From assembly GCA_902702965.1 (NCBI GenBank), contig CACRXP010000662.1:188335-252334 (forward strand): a stretch of DNA of 64,000 bases. Direction: 5' to 3'. Source of the DNA: Spirometra erinaceieuropaei. Taxonomy: Eukaryota; Platyhelminthes; Cestoda; Diphyllobothriidea; Diphyllobothriidae. Within the stretch, counting starts at the first letter, position 1; every line of letters begins with the position of its first letter. Made by a program: the position numbers and the translations under genes. The notes under the pieces were generated by a model. It saw only the letters and a program-made list of their open reading frames with translations, did not search any database and had not been told where the DNA came from. Shown here one piece after another: positions 11,430 through 22,880 of this stretch.

Positions 11430-11860
11430 TCTCAATCACAGTTGAATGCACGGCGAACTCAAACAAACGTACCGGATTGCCAAAGGCAGTAAGTATGTTT
11501 TAGACCTTAGCGACTTCTTCGAATTGGTTGGAACGAACCGTCTGTATAGTCGCCCCTTTAAACTGCAAAGGGGGTTAGTCCATAGAGACGTCCGACGGAA
11601 CGCCTTCTTGCAGAGGGTCATTTGGTATGGAGCGGACTCCCTGACGCGGTGGTTCTGAACGAAGCCGTTTAGTCATTTAAATGCAGACTGGACCTTCGTT
11701 TGCTGAGAAACTACTGTGTATAAAATTACGGTCGTGTCCGTGGCGGCAGTTTGTGCCTGGCTCGCACATACCGATGGCATTTGAACTTCGAAATTACTGG
11801 TATATTAATAGATTCTATTGCAAATTTTGGACATAAATAGGGAGCTCAACAGACTGACTA
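11430..11860 (+). mobile_element. 3'-terminal LINE fragment (CR1-like)
   Basis: The frame from 11446 reads LKQTYRIAKG, DLSDFFEL and LQRGLVHRDVRRNAF. This parallels the C-terminal tail of the LINE at 12470-14496 (WIQTFRIVRG, DEFFQLATTTN, then the NVRKYFFSNRVVEPWN region). The fragment ends with aaatagggagctcaacagac, a variant of the family 3' end. It is 5'-truncated. Confidence 0.62.
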
Positions 11861-12469
11861 AAATTTAATTAAACCCACAAAACGTAATCTCTCAGCCTAA
11901 AACATGCCGGATCCAGCTTAAAATAAGAGTCTTCGAGAGAAAATCATCTAAAAATTATCGATTTGACTATGTATGTTTCAGCCCTTTGTCGGTACGCAGC
12001 CTGAGGGTCACTGTGGTTGTGGTGCAAACAGGATGGCAGTCCACTCATTGTTTATGCTCTCATGTACTTTTTCAGCCCATCCACGGGCGTTAGAATAGAA
12101 TAAATAATTCCTTAAATTTCGGTAAAGCAAATGAATTGATCGAGTGAACATTTAGGAGTACGTCATGGATTCCTCGGAGGGTTTGATGAAGCGAGTAGTT
12201 CAAGCTGCTTACACGGTATGACAAGCATTAGGACGACGTTAAGATGGACGACAACCGTTAGCCGGCATACAACAATATCAGCAGAAAAAAGCCCTCCGGT
12301 TGATCAAATTAAACAAGTAGAATTATTCCGTGTATCCAGAGATACCATTGTAACTGGACATTAAGACGATGAGGGCTATTTTAGGAGTTCGTTTTATGCA
12401 TTTCGGTCTATCTATCTACCTATCTATCTTTTCTAGAGTTGGGCATCTGTGTCATCAGGTAAATATAAC
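11861..12469. other. Spacer with a short TATC-rich run
   Basis: No gene is seen. A tatctatctacctatctat run lies at about 12408-12428, close to the 5' break of the next LINE. Confidence 0.4.
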
Positions 12470-14496
12470 ATATCATATGAAATTTCGGGAAAACAAAAAC
12501 ATTGCAGCATTTACAAAATATAAAGTTCAAAGAACTAAGGTGAAAGGCCTGATTTTAAGGAGGAGACGGGATTTAGAAAGTGATTTGCTTCACCGAGTCG
12601 TTAAAAATCCGAAATTGCTCTATAGATATTTGTGGAAGAGCACACGTAACAGGAATCCCGTTCCTGTCATGAGGAATGATGACGGTTTGGAGATATCGGA
12701 CAGTAAAAATAAAGCTGAGCATTTTTCTAAATATTTCCAATCCGTTTTCACAGGAGAAGCAGACTTTATTCCAACTAGTCCCGAGGACATGGGAGATCCC
12801 ACTATCGAAGATATCGTATTTCGAGAATCAACGATTTTGGAAGGAATAAAAAGCTGGAACGAATGTAAATCTCCCGGTCCCGACGAGATCCCAGCAAAGC
12901 TGCTTTTCGAGCTTGCCCGAGAGCTGGCCAAACCACTATCCTTTCTGTGCCAGGAATCGTTCGATGCTGAAATCCTTCCCACAGGCTGGAAGACGGCCCA
13001 CATTACACCCCTTTACATAAGCGGTAGTCGGGCTCTTGCAACGAACTACAGACGCGTTAGTCTGACATCAATCTGCTGCAAAGCGATGGAGAAAATCATC
13101 AAAAAGGACTTGATGACTTATCTGGAAAGTCAAAGTCTCTAGTCCAAAGCACAATATGGTTTCCGTAGGGTAAGATCATGTGTAACGAACTTGCTATATA
13201 CAATGCAAAGTTGGACAAGAGCACTGGACGCAAAACACACTGTGCACGTGGCCTATATTGATTTCTGGAAGGCGTTTGACAGTGTCTCGCACCAGCGTCT
13301 CCTGCACAAGTTGAGAATAATGGGCATCGGCGGCAAACTTCTCAAATGGATCGAGAACATCCTCGTCCACCGTCACCTAATTGTCTGCGTAGAAAGACAG
13401 CAATCAAGGCGGACATTCATAGGGAGTGGAGTCCCACAAGGCTCGTTGCTCGGACCAACCCTCTTTCTCTTGTTCATCAATGATTGTATAGATGGTTTGG
13501 ACTGTGATAATGCTATGTTTGCGGATGACATAAAAATCTGGAAAGTTATCCAGAATGCTACCGATGAGACCAACTTCCAAGAAAATCTTTGTCGATTGGA
13601 CGAGTAGTCCCGCAGATGGCTCCTGTCCTTCAATTTGACCAAATGTAGCATACTGCGCTTCGGAAATCAGACCCCTAGTACGCGGCAATACCATCTGAAC
13701 GGAAAACCACTTCGAGAAGCAGAAACGCAGAAAGATCTCGGAGTCTGGGTTGTAGACAGCCTTAAGCCTTCTACGCAATGTTGTAAGGCGGCCAAGGCCG
13801 CAACTTCAATGCTATATGCCATCAAGCGGGCATTTGCAGTTTTCGATGAAGACTGCTTCTCCAAAGTCTTCGGCACGTTTGTAAGGCCGCACCTCGAATA
13901 TGCAATTCAGGCCTGGAGACCATGGACACATCAGGATTACAATCTGCTTGCAAGGATGCAGAGGCGAGCCACAAAATAAGTAAGAGGTCAAAGTGCACTG
14001 CCATACGAGATCCGCTTAACTAACCTTAATCTGTATTCCCTGAGTTATAGGTAGTTGCGCGGAGACTGGATACAAACTTTCCGTATCGTGCGTGGCTTGG
14101 ACTGCACCCTTCGGTACGATGAATTTTTCCAACTCGCCACAACAACTAACCTCGAGGACATCCCTTAAAGCTACATGTGCCCCAGGGTAGATTGAATGTG
14201 AGAAAATATTTCTTCTCCAACCGTGTCGTGGAACCGTGGAATAATCTGCCCGAGACGGTTGTCATGTCTCAATCTGTGGCGACATTTAAATGCAGACTTG
14301 ACAGACATATGCTACGGCACCAAGCGAACTATGTGACTTTTTAGCCATGAGACCAGGGTCATATGTGAATCAATGCCTGCATACACTTACTGCTGTAATT
14401 TCTTCATATTTTGCTAATGTATCGATTTTTTATGTACAAATAGGGAGTTCAAATCGTAAGCCTATTTCCCTCAAATACACTGACTGACTGACTGAA
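12470..14496 (+). mobile_element. CR1/jockey-type LINE, 5'-truncated, reverse transcriptase nearly complete
   Basis: A single frame (that of 12369) stays open across most of the reverse transcriptase. It includes a CKSPGPDEIPAKLL block near 12865, YIDFWKAFDSVSHQRLLHKL near 13255, GSGVPQGSLLGPTLF near 13425 and the catalytic FADD at 13518-13529. The thumb region then continues to HLEYAIQAWRPW near 13890. In-frame stops are at 13139-13141, 13605-13607 and 13977-13979. A frameshift near 14165 precedes the end of the ORF (RKYFFSNRVVEPWN-like, near 14210). The endonuclease is missing, so the copy is 5'-truncated at about 12470. The 3' end (14380-14496) is the conserved family end with a short CTGA tail. 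Few stops suggest moderate age. Confidence 0.85.
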
Positions 14497-14769
14497 TACA
14501 AAGCCGATTTAATATTTCTGTCGGGAAGGCCATTAGTGAGCTTTACTTTTAGTTGGAAACACGGTAAGAAAAAGGTGCCAAAAGATCAAGGCGCCTGTCT
14601 GCCCCTGTACACACACGGAGCACATGAACCCTGATAAACGCAGCGGTGTTTTACTCAGCTGTAATTCATAGGGGAAACATGTGTGTATATATACCGATTC
14701 TCCAGCTTCCCCCTGGTGTACTGATGCAGTCTGCAGGTATCTCTCGCTCATTGTTTTCACGCCGTAAGG

Positions 14770-15717
14770 ATGGAAAATGTGAGTTTTTTACATTGTCTTT
14801 TGATCCGTTGTTTTCCTTATTCAGAACTGTGTTTGGTTGAGTGTCCTACCGGGAGTTAACGCACAGTACGAGCGAAGTCGCCCGCTAACTCTGCCTCTAT
14901 AGGGTCGATCCTAATGAATTCTCATGACCTAGGGCATGATAATTCACCACCAATTATGTTCTTTTCGTTATTTATGATGTGCCAGTTGTTAGAAGCCCTA
15001 ATAACAATTCTGTCCGGAATCTACGCAGACAGTTAAACAAGTCCGAGCAGAATCTGCGTAGACGTTGTCCCACCTAATCTGCGTAGAATTTGTGCAGAGT
15101 CTGCGCAGCTAGCTGAACCTTAACTACTAGACACCTTTTGAGCAGATGTCCCGCCAGTCCTAGCGCGACGCGATAAAAGTAAATCCAGTCGCCATTGACT
15201 GCTATAGCTAGTATGCTGACTGTCCTATAGGGTTGCCTGTCTTTGTTGATTTCACATATTCTTCTGTTTGGTTGGCAGACAAAGAATGCTCTGTTACGGA
15301 CGCGGAGATTTTTCTCAAACAGACTGCTCTCCCGTAAACAGATGATTGTGGATATTATTCACCCCGGACGTCGGGCCCTTTCGCGGGAGGCTATCTGTGA
15401 TTTACTGGCCAGGAAGTTCAAAACTACGTCGGACGTTGTATTTGCCTTTGGCTTCCGCACGAAGTTTGGTGGTGGGAAGTCTTCGGGGTTCGTGAACGTT
15501 TACGATTCAGCTGACTTTGCGATAAAGTTCGAACCGAAGCATCGCCTTCTTCGCGTAAGTTGCGCATTTAAAATTCACGGTTTTATAGAACGGTCTGCTG
15601 GTAGTAACAGAGAGAAAGGCACGCGTGCTGCGGAAGAAAACGAAGAACGAAATGAAGAATATCCGTGGTATAGCCAAGTTGACCGGAATTCCGAGGCAAA
15701 AGAAGTCGAAAAATTAA
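14770..15717 (+). CDS. RPS24: 40S ribosomal protein S24, three exons
   Basis: Component of the small ribosomal subunit. My model is exon 1 14770-14778, exon 2 15279-15554, exon 3 15589-15717; 137 residues, close to the usual 130-137. Exon 2 shows the family clearly: RTRRFFSNRLLSRKQM, DIIHPG, then FGFRTKFGGGKSSGF and VYDSADFA, and EPKHRLLR at its end. The donor GTAAGT at 15555 and the acceptor TTTTATAG ending at 15588 remove 34 bases and put exon 3 in frame. Exon 3 reads ERKARVLRKKTKNEMKN and stops with TAA at 15715-15717. Exon 1 (ATG GAA AAT before GTGAGT) is the less certain part; the acceptor ends at 15278 (TTGGCAG). It is the only ordinary host gene I recognise in the window and shows no damage under this model. 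Confidence 0.85.
14779..15278 (+). other. RPS24 intron 1 (predicted, 500 bp)
   Basis: It starts GTGAGT directly after a nine-base first coding exon and ends TTGGCAG after a T-rich stretch. Very short first coding exons are common in ribosomal protein genes. The pairing of donor and acceptor is inferred from the resulting N-terminus, which has the right length for S24. Confidence 0.55.
15555..15588 (+). other. RPS24 intron 2, 34 bp
   Basis: It begins GTAAGT, ends TTTTATAG, and is 34 bases long. Without removal the frame continues to 15722 but loses all S24 similarity after the break. With removal the C-terminal lysine-rich end of S24 is in frame. This length fits the very short intron class reported from tapeworms (established knowledge, not tested here). 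Confidence 0.8.
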
Positions 15718-15926
15718 CATAGAAACGATCCCATCTCAAGCATCCATCGTATACCTAACTTCAAGGCGTTTCCCGCAATTATCAGGCGTTGTTTATTTTC
15801 CATTGTATGCATGAAATCAGTCCTTGCTCATCTTGTTATTCCCACAGCAAAGGCCTTGCATAATGCTGCTAGAGTGATTCCCTTATGTTGATTGTTGTCA
15901 TCTGAGTTTGGTGAACATGGATTACG

Positions 15927-15942
15927 AATAAAGGTGAATAAA
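15927..15942 (+). terminator. Candidate polyadenylation signals of RPS24
   Basis: Two AATAAA hexamers at 15927-15932 and 15937-15942, about 210 bases after the stop codon. They would give a 3' UTR of roughly 230 bases. Confidence 0.5.
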
Positions 15943-17759
15943 CTCGATCGTCCTGAATTTTAATGGTTGTCAAAATATCATTGATCGGTCTGCCCGATTA
16001 TGCGTTAAGAATTTATTTTTCGACTTGAAAGAAGTAAAAGCGGTCCTAATGTTTACCTGAACACCTCAGTCAAAAGTGCCAACGCTCCTTCAATGTATGT
16101 TCAGCTTGCACACACGCTTCGCAAGTTCGGGTCCTAACTGCCCGCTTTTTTGTTTTGTAGAATTCTGGTTAGTGTAAATCGTGGACCAGGGGATGTGGTG
16201 GGACGCCCAGGTGCGGGATTTTGTGTCAATCACTGCCTTCTCCCGCTTTAAGTTACTTTGGCTCCGCCATGACACCGGGCTCAGATGGGGGAGGAGAGAG
16301 TGCGGTAGATGTTGTGCAAGTCCACCATCATTATCATGGATTCATGCTCAATCCGCCGTCCCCGCTGCCACCTTGCTGTTAAGCGGACGGTGGACATCGT
16401 CGGAAACGAGGGTAGAACTGTCGTATCGTTCAGAGAGCGGCAGTAAGAGATCAGCACAGTTCGCAGAACCGTCACTAAGCGTTTACCATGCAAAGGAACC
16501 GTTGCTACTGACGTTTGGTTGTTGGTGAAGGGAAATCACGAATAGATACAACCTTGGAGGACAGAGCACACAAATCTTCTGAATCTAAATTATATCCCGG
16601 GTGGTCGAGGGGCGCACGCCAAATGCGCGCTGGGAAGAATTGTCGGTTGCCGTACTTGTTTGGCAGTCAAAGACTGGGGTGAGGCGCCTCTTGTGTTCCG
16701 AAACGTCCCAAATAGTCACTTAGAGGGAATATTTGTAGGCAGGTCACACAAGACAGTCGATATACATCTGGGACGTCCGGGCAGCATTGTGAAGGACACG
16801 TGGACGAATGGGAAGAGGCCGAACGGGTGGCGACGACATTCTTAGAACATACACTAGGTCGAACTTAGGGAAAAAAGTTTTGTCAGAAAGGGCTCCACTT
16901 TGGGTAGCACTTGGGATGACAATCCGGCGTTCTCGGACGATCGGAGGATACTGAGTTGTAGCATGCGTTCGAACTGTCTTCGAGGCCTGCATGGGGGTCG
17001 CCACCAGCAGCCTAGGTCAAACGAACCTAGGAGGACCTGATGCATGGCGTCATGTCAAGTCTCGCAACGGCGGGATTGGTGGTCTGTATTCTTGTTGATT
17101 TGAAGGAGGAAATCCCAATAGGAGAGAGCAACGTCTACACCAGAACAAATAAGTTTATGAATGTGTAAGTAGACTTAAATCGCGAAAGGACTGACCAGGT
17201 GTGCGGTCGAGTTATTTGTAACCCTGGCGGTCCAAATGAAGATCGGACTCGGAAGTCACCGCCGAATATTGTGCTGGGAACCGTATCAACAATGAAAATT
17301 TGGGTCAACGAACGATGGATGTTCGAATTTAACGTGAGGTAAATGCGAAAACAGTTGACAATCTGGATATGGGGACCAGGATCGGGGCAGCGCGGCTCAG
17401 CCAGAGTTGGCAAGACTACGTAGGTCTGGACTGGGTAGTCCACGAGGGAACGTCCGCGATCCGGGCCGTCACAGATGCAGAAAGTGCAACCGGACCACGG
17501 GTACCAGAGAGGGCACTGATCTCTATCTCCCGGTTGACTTTCTCTCAATGGACTTCAAGGAACAGGAAGAATACTGACGGACCTTGACACTAAAGTTCGT
17601 GTGGTGCCAAATAGTGTTGACTGTTGGAAGCCATGAGTGAGAAAGTCGTCAAAGCGGCTGCGCGATATGAGAGGGCTGAGGTCGTTGTGTCATGTCAGAA
17701 ACCAGGGTTAATTAGTCTATGTCAGGGGCATTGTGAGGAGGAAGGGAAAGCAATCTGCC
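15943..17759. other. Unassigned, with one copy of a dispersed repeat
   Basis: No protein domain is seen in about 1.8 kb. The part 16265-16340 is a copy of the dispersed non-coding repeat described under its own entries. The rest has short frames only. Confidence 0.4.
16265..16340 (-). repeat. Dispersed non-coding repeat R1, copy 1
   Basis: On the minus strand it reads a tgatggtggact block, then catctaccgcactctctcc, then gagcccggtgtca. The same ordered blocks occur at 22350-22430, 22790-22880, 28090-28200, 31540-31640, 31930-32075, 37205-37320 and 53690-53765. The class is unknown; no coding capacity. Confidence 0.55.
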
Positions 17760-18110
17760 AGTGAGTTATGCCTATATTTCGTCGCTGCAACGCGACGTGA
17801 GAGGGTGTGGGTGAGAACATTTGGGACTTAGCTTAGGTCCAGAAAACTTGGAAGCGTGAAGGAATGCCTTCTGTGAGCAGGTTGGGTTGGCTGGTCGTAT
17901 AACGCCTCGACTTTCGTAAGTATCCACTGGCGCAGGAACTTTGACTTCTTCGCCGGTAATTTGTAGACGACCCAAAGTGCGTGGTCGGTGTCTACCCACT
18001 GTCTGATCTCGACCAGGCAAGTCACAATGGCGTTAGAGGTGGCCTTATTTAACCAGACAGGAGGGTGCCCTCGTATCCGTCTGGGTAGGCGTTAAATCGT
18101 TCGACCAATA
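17760..18110 (-). mobile_element. Decayed Penelope-like element, GIY-YIG endonuclease part
   Basis: Minus-strand translation gives a CSCDADYIGRT block near 18100 and a RLPRRIRGHPPVWL block near 18065. These align with CSCGAGYIGCT and RLSKRIREHVPTWL of the better PLE at 33010-34426. Nucleotide similarity is also visible around aatatagtctgcatcgcagg (18106-18125). A stop interrupts the motif. The rest of the endonuclease follows to about 17830 (VDTDHALWVVYKL region). This is an old copy of the same PLE family. Sequence up to about 18420 may belong to it but is too decayed to call. Confidence 0.55.
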
Positions 18111-18425
18111 TAGTCTGCATCGCAGGAGCAAGTGAAGCTGTGGATGCAGGAAATGTAGATATAGGAGAAGTCTGGAAGGGCTGCCTATACTTGCCTTCAT
18201 GTCGAAGAAGCGGAGTGCCTAGAAAACTAGTCTAATCCTAACCGCTGGGCACATGTGTGCAGTGTCAAAGCCCAGGCGACGTCGTAGGAGTTCGCTGGCC
18301 GGGTCCCCCGAAACTACAAAGTGAGGAATGGCTCCGTAATTCCAGCCGTTGGCATGGCAAAAGGTCTCGCTCTCAAACAGTGGTTTTACAGGATTAGGTT
18401 GGTATACAGGTAAACGGGTCTGTTG

Positions 18426-19319
18426 CCATCAGTTCAGTCTTCAGGAAGCACTCGGTCAATGCCGTTGGCGGCTCATATTGTTCGCTTTAAGATCCAATTA
18501 CCCGCCTCGATAGTTTTTCCAGCAAATCCAGACAAGGGGATGTCGTCCTGCCCGCGTAGACTTCAGCGACAGTACGCCCTGATGCCTTCACGTCTGCCGC
18601 ATAGTTGAGAAGCATTTAAAGCTGACCTGGTGACTCAACACTGTGTGACTAGCCAAACTATTTGCATTAGTCAGCCCAAAGTTCCGTAGTCGAGTGCCTG
18701 GTAGCAAATTCGTGGCCAGTAACGAAACTGACAGCATCTACAGGTTGGGATGGATTGCCATTTACAAAAGTCTCAGATTTCATCTCCAATCTGCGCCGAA
18801 ATGTCTAGTGCAAGATATCCTGATGTCGAGAACGTAAAGACTCCAACAAATGGTCATCGGCGAAGCAGCCTGTACACAAGGCAGTCTAAAAAAATTTCGC
18901 GTGCATTTAGTGGGACCGCAGTTGGTCCAGCTAGCGGAAGAAACTCATAGTTGCCCACGGAAACAGACCGAGTTAGAACTTGCATCAGCCGATCATAGAA
19001 GGTGGGGACAGATTTGGCTCGAGGTTACCGTGCAAACTACTGGACTGAAGCCGCCACTGTTAGGTCGCAGGTCTCACGCATCGGTGATACTCGAAAAGCA
19101 ACCTATTTGCCAAATTAGTGGGGGGATCTGCTGCAGTGAAAAACTGCGTTCGTACTGAGAATGACCACTTCTAACCGCTTGGTGGAACACCTCCTCAACC
19201 ATGCCATTGGGTCAACCACCACCTCTCTCCCTCTTCTCAGAGGCGGATTTTGTTATTTTCCAGCTTCTGCGGTGCCCTGTGGTCCCCCTTCCTAGGGAAC
19301 AGCCACAGCTGCCATCCTG
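18426..19319. other. Unassigned sequence upstream of an RTE relic
   Basis: Open frames at 18850-19158 and others show no domain. By position it could be the decayed 5' part of the RTE element that is recognisable from about 19330, but I cannot show that. Confidence 0.3.
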
Positions 19320-20860
19320 GAGTTGTGCATAATCAAAACGCGTCCAGAGGACAGGATTTCAGCTGAAGTCTATAAGTTTTGTGCCGGCACTGACGTCGTA
19401 ACCCTATTTATTTGTTAAACAGGTTCTAAGAGATGAAATCACTCCTGATGGCTGAGACCCAGGCTCTCCTCAAAGTGGAGGAGTTGCCACAGCATACGTC
19501 TCATCGCAATACTACGGACGTCCTTCACCTTATTATTTTTAAATGGTTTCGGAGGGGGGAGGGCGTAGCTCGAGGGACGAAAGTCAGTCAAACCGAGTTA
19601 CCAGCTGGACATAAGTGCTTCGACGAGGTATTTACGCTGCGGTGAATCTTGAAACTCCATTGCGGCCACTGGCGTCTGACTGTCGCTTGCATTATTGACT
19701 TCGTTGCAGCCTTCAGGCTACGACTGATGCCTACAATTACTAGATCACTGCGCGGGCTACGGTTCGGAAATGGTTCCTCAGGCATTCGATATCCGGTCTG
19801 ACGTTTGACAGGATTTCATCCTATCACCCATCCTATTTAACTACGTCATGAAATGCATTCATAGAGGACCTTTACGCAGTCTGGATTGCAAGTGGAATTC
19901 TCAGCAGGACACCGATTGGCTACAGCAACTACGTCAACGGTAGCGGCTTGACAGAGTCAGACCATGACAGTTACAGAATTCAAGGCACCATATGAACGAT
20001 GTCGCCAGATCAGCCTGTTTTTCCGGCAGTACTGCGAAACCTAAATTACTTTCGAGCTGCATACAACTGTTGCATAATTAACCATAGTGAGCGCATAGGT
20101 GCTAGATAAAAGCCCAAACACGTGCTTAGCCGGAATTCTGCCGCTGCATGACACAGCTGCAAGGTGTTCGGCTCATCAGTGTGTCCCCCCAGCGCTCCCT
20201 TTTATGCTTTTTGGTAGATCCTCTTGTTTTGGAATTTCGAATTTTCCATCCTCTCAAAAAGTAATCGTTAGCTTGGAGTAAGTCAGTCGAAATAAAACGC
20301 TAGGGGCACAGTCCGAAAGTCGACATAAGTAGTTGGGTCGAAATCCATAATCTACAACGATATAGCTACATAATATCCATAAACTGTCAGCAGGCAGCTA
20401 GTAGTGGTGCTCACATGCTGCATGATTTACCGTCCTAATAACCCAAGTACTAGCTAAATGCCTAGACAGGGCTTTCGCCGTTTTCCCGCCGTTGGATGAC
20501 ACAGTTGCGATAGGTTCCACCCATCAATGGACTCTCAGCGTTCTCCCAAGCGCTTTGTGATCGACACTTCAGTTGTATTTCTGAAAAAGAGAAACCATTC
20601 CTGGTGAGCGACGACTGCCGGCTTGAAGAAGTTGCCAGTTTCAAGTGGCTCGGCATGAAGTGACTGCCAAACGACAGAGTAAGTATGACACTGTTTCCCG
20701 AATGGATATTGCTCGCGTTGTTTTAACAAGCCTTAAACAGTATGATATCTCGATAGCCGCAAGTATCCTGGCGCATGGGGCGTCAGTCCGTCCAGTTTTC
20801 TTGTACGTTTACGTATGCTGTGCAGCGCGTACAGTAAACGGTCGAAAATACAATACTTAA
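19320..20860 (+). mobile_element. RTE-type LINE relic, reverse transcriptase and C-terminus
   Basis: Plus-strand pieces follow RTE reverse transcriptase. RISAEVYKFC is near 19345, FDEVFTLR near 19620, then a LTVACIIDFVAAF block near 19675. A LSPILFNYVM block is near 19815. The C-terminal DCRLEEVASFKWLG and QSKYDTVSRMDIARVV region is at 20600-20735, and GASVRPVFLYVYV is at 20780-20810. Stops and frameshifts occur throughout and the YADD palm is not recoverable. The left edge of the 5.8-kb tandem duplication (19859) falls inside this relic, so only its right part is repeated downstream. Confidence 0.65.
20100..20535 (+). repeat. Diverged internal repeat pair within the duplicated unit
   Basis: The stretch 20100-20185 (gctagataaaagccc, then ctgcatgacacagctgc, then gctcatcag) resembles 20452-20535 (gctagctaaatgcct, then ttggatgacacagttgc, then cccatcaatg). 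Similarity is partial and in the same orientation. It is also found in the right copy of the large duplication. Confidence 0.45.
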
Positions 20861-22349
20861 CAACCGTCATCAGTATGTCTCGGCGATAGAAACCGCCATT
20901 GGGGCAGTACTAACTTCACCATCCTAGAAACAGCACCTCAAACTGATTCTGAGATTTTAGAACTTGATCCTCACCGTTGACCACTTGAGGAACGACCTGA
21001 AACCTCCTTTTTATGACCTTACTGAAGCTCAGTTCTTACAGGGGGCATCACTAGTGGGATAGGAGCATTGTAGGATGACAAAGCACCTGACAAGGACGGC
21101 CAAAAGCCGAAATCTTCAAATACGTTCCAACAATACCAACCGGCTGGTTGTCGAGCTTTGTGACCCAAATTTAGGAAACAGACTACGAAATTACCCTCGC
21201 TATGCTGCTCTTTAAGAAAGGCAGTGGTATGATATCGCCGGGGCATTTTCCTCAAAGCTAAACTACAGAGAGAGAGAGAGAGAGCGCGCTTCTCGGCTAA
21301 TACCATTTGCCAAATTAAAGCGCGTGATCTCCACTTTGTCTTCGGAGGATATCAGGGGTGAATTAAAGAAAACAGACTAAGTATTTGGCGTGAACAACAC
21401 GTGCTTAATGCTGCAGTAAACCAGAATTCGGTGGGCCGCTACATCGTCCGTCGAAGCAAATGCTCCACGCTGGAACCGTTACGGCTGCTCGTTGCCAAAA
21501 AGACACAACGGAAGCCTCACTCCGTTGTCTGCGAGTGTACCGTTGGTCCTGGTGGATGCCCACGTGGGCCCGGCATGAATGCCAAAACGGAGTGAAGAAT
21601 AACAGAGCGATCGTCGAGGTTAATTGCACACAGGATACCAGAGAAAGGCCTGGAGAACGGAACACAGGAATACCGAGGGGCAACGTTTTCAGCAGTTATT
21701 TTTCACGAATCTTCCTGTTAGAGAGCCCGGAAGGCATCGAATGTACATAAGAATGAATCTTTGTGTCGAAAAAGATTGCAAACGCTCACCGACTGCTTCA
21801 CCCCTGTGCCCTCTTCGAACGCATGTTTGTGCTGTCCTGTGGATGAGCTGGGCGAAAAGGGAGGTCAAATTGGGTTGCGGGACGCGTTTACCGAGCTGCG
21901 CTCAGGCAGCCCGCCACAAGACTGTTGTCATGCCTGTGTGCGGTGTCACGCTCTACACGTAGGCCTTCATATCACGTTGACTACTGCACCCGAGCACATC
22001 ACCCTATTAATTGACAGGTTGGGACAGTCGAGTGCTGGGTGGGAGAGGAAGAGAGAGTGAAGCCGGGTACTGAGGGCTCCCCTTCCACGGCACATCAGCG
22101 TAGTTCTCACTCTAATATATATCTACGCGCTAGGGTCTGTCATGACGCGCCAAGAGTTTTGACTTCAAGGGTTGCCAACTGACGGCATAAATTGGTCCTT
22201 ATCATGACGGATAGGTAGGCTGTGACGACTGCACCTTAATGCGGCCTTTATTGTACTCATTCATGTGCGATCCGAGCCGTCTACGTGAAAACCTGATGCA
22301 TACTGTGGGGACCGGGTCATGCGTGGAACGCGTGGATGGGCTGTTTGCT

Positions 22350-22430
22350 TGTATGAGCCATTGCGTCCGCGCCCACCGCCGGTTGTCTTGACATAAGAAC
22401 AAATCGGGTGAGGGAGGAGAGAGTTCGAGA
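22350..22430 (-). repeat. Dispersed repeat R1, copy 2 (partial)
   Basis: The minus strand reads actctctcctccctca, then gtcaagac and a ggcggtgggcgcgg block, in R1 order. It is repeated at 28090-28200 in the right copy of the duplication. Confidence 0.4.
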
Positions 22431-22789
22431 GATGCAGCTGAAGCTTGTCTTACTGCAAAGTAATTCACGCGCGTCCACTCTCTGGGGCACAGGGTGAACG
22501 TCGACGACCGCGACAGTCAAACTGTGGGGGACCGAATCTTTCCATCTCCACGCCTGCATGCCCATCCCCTCACATTCGATTGTGCCTCTTAGACCTGACG
22601 ATGCGCGATAGCCGAAAATAGCGAAACTGTTACATCGAAAGTCTGCCGGACAGAACCGGCTGGAAACATTGACCGTATCGATAGTGCGACCGTCGATTTA
22701 GACAACGTCCGTCTTTCGCGCCCAGCAGTCTGGAAACGAACACCATGGCTTGCGCTGGATTATAGTGAGAGAAGACTCTGGCAGCACCT

Positions 22790-22880
22790 AACTCACTTTC
22801 CGTTCCATTCCTCCACCTAGGGCCGGTGTTAAGACAGAGTCAAGAAGACTGGAGATGGGAGAAGGCCGTATGAGGGACCT
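22790..22880 (+). repeat. Dispersed repeat R1, copy 3 (partial)
   Basis: The plus strand reads attcctccacctagggccgg, then gttaagacagagtcaagaag, the central R1 blocks. It is repeated near 28530-28600 in the right copy of the duplication. Confidence 0.45.

Noticed and set aside
15243..15722. Single-frame reading of the S24 region as one 159-codon protein
   Set aside because: The codon at 15243 is TTG, the upstream part reads through an acceptor site, and the last 55 residues lose S24 similarity. The spliced model explains all of it.
17369..17587. Plus-strand frame as a host gene
   Set aside because: It is of chance length, with no domain, no conserved neighbours and no splice signals that extend it.
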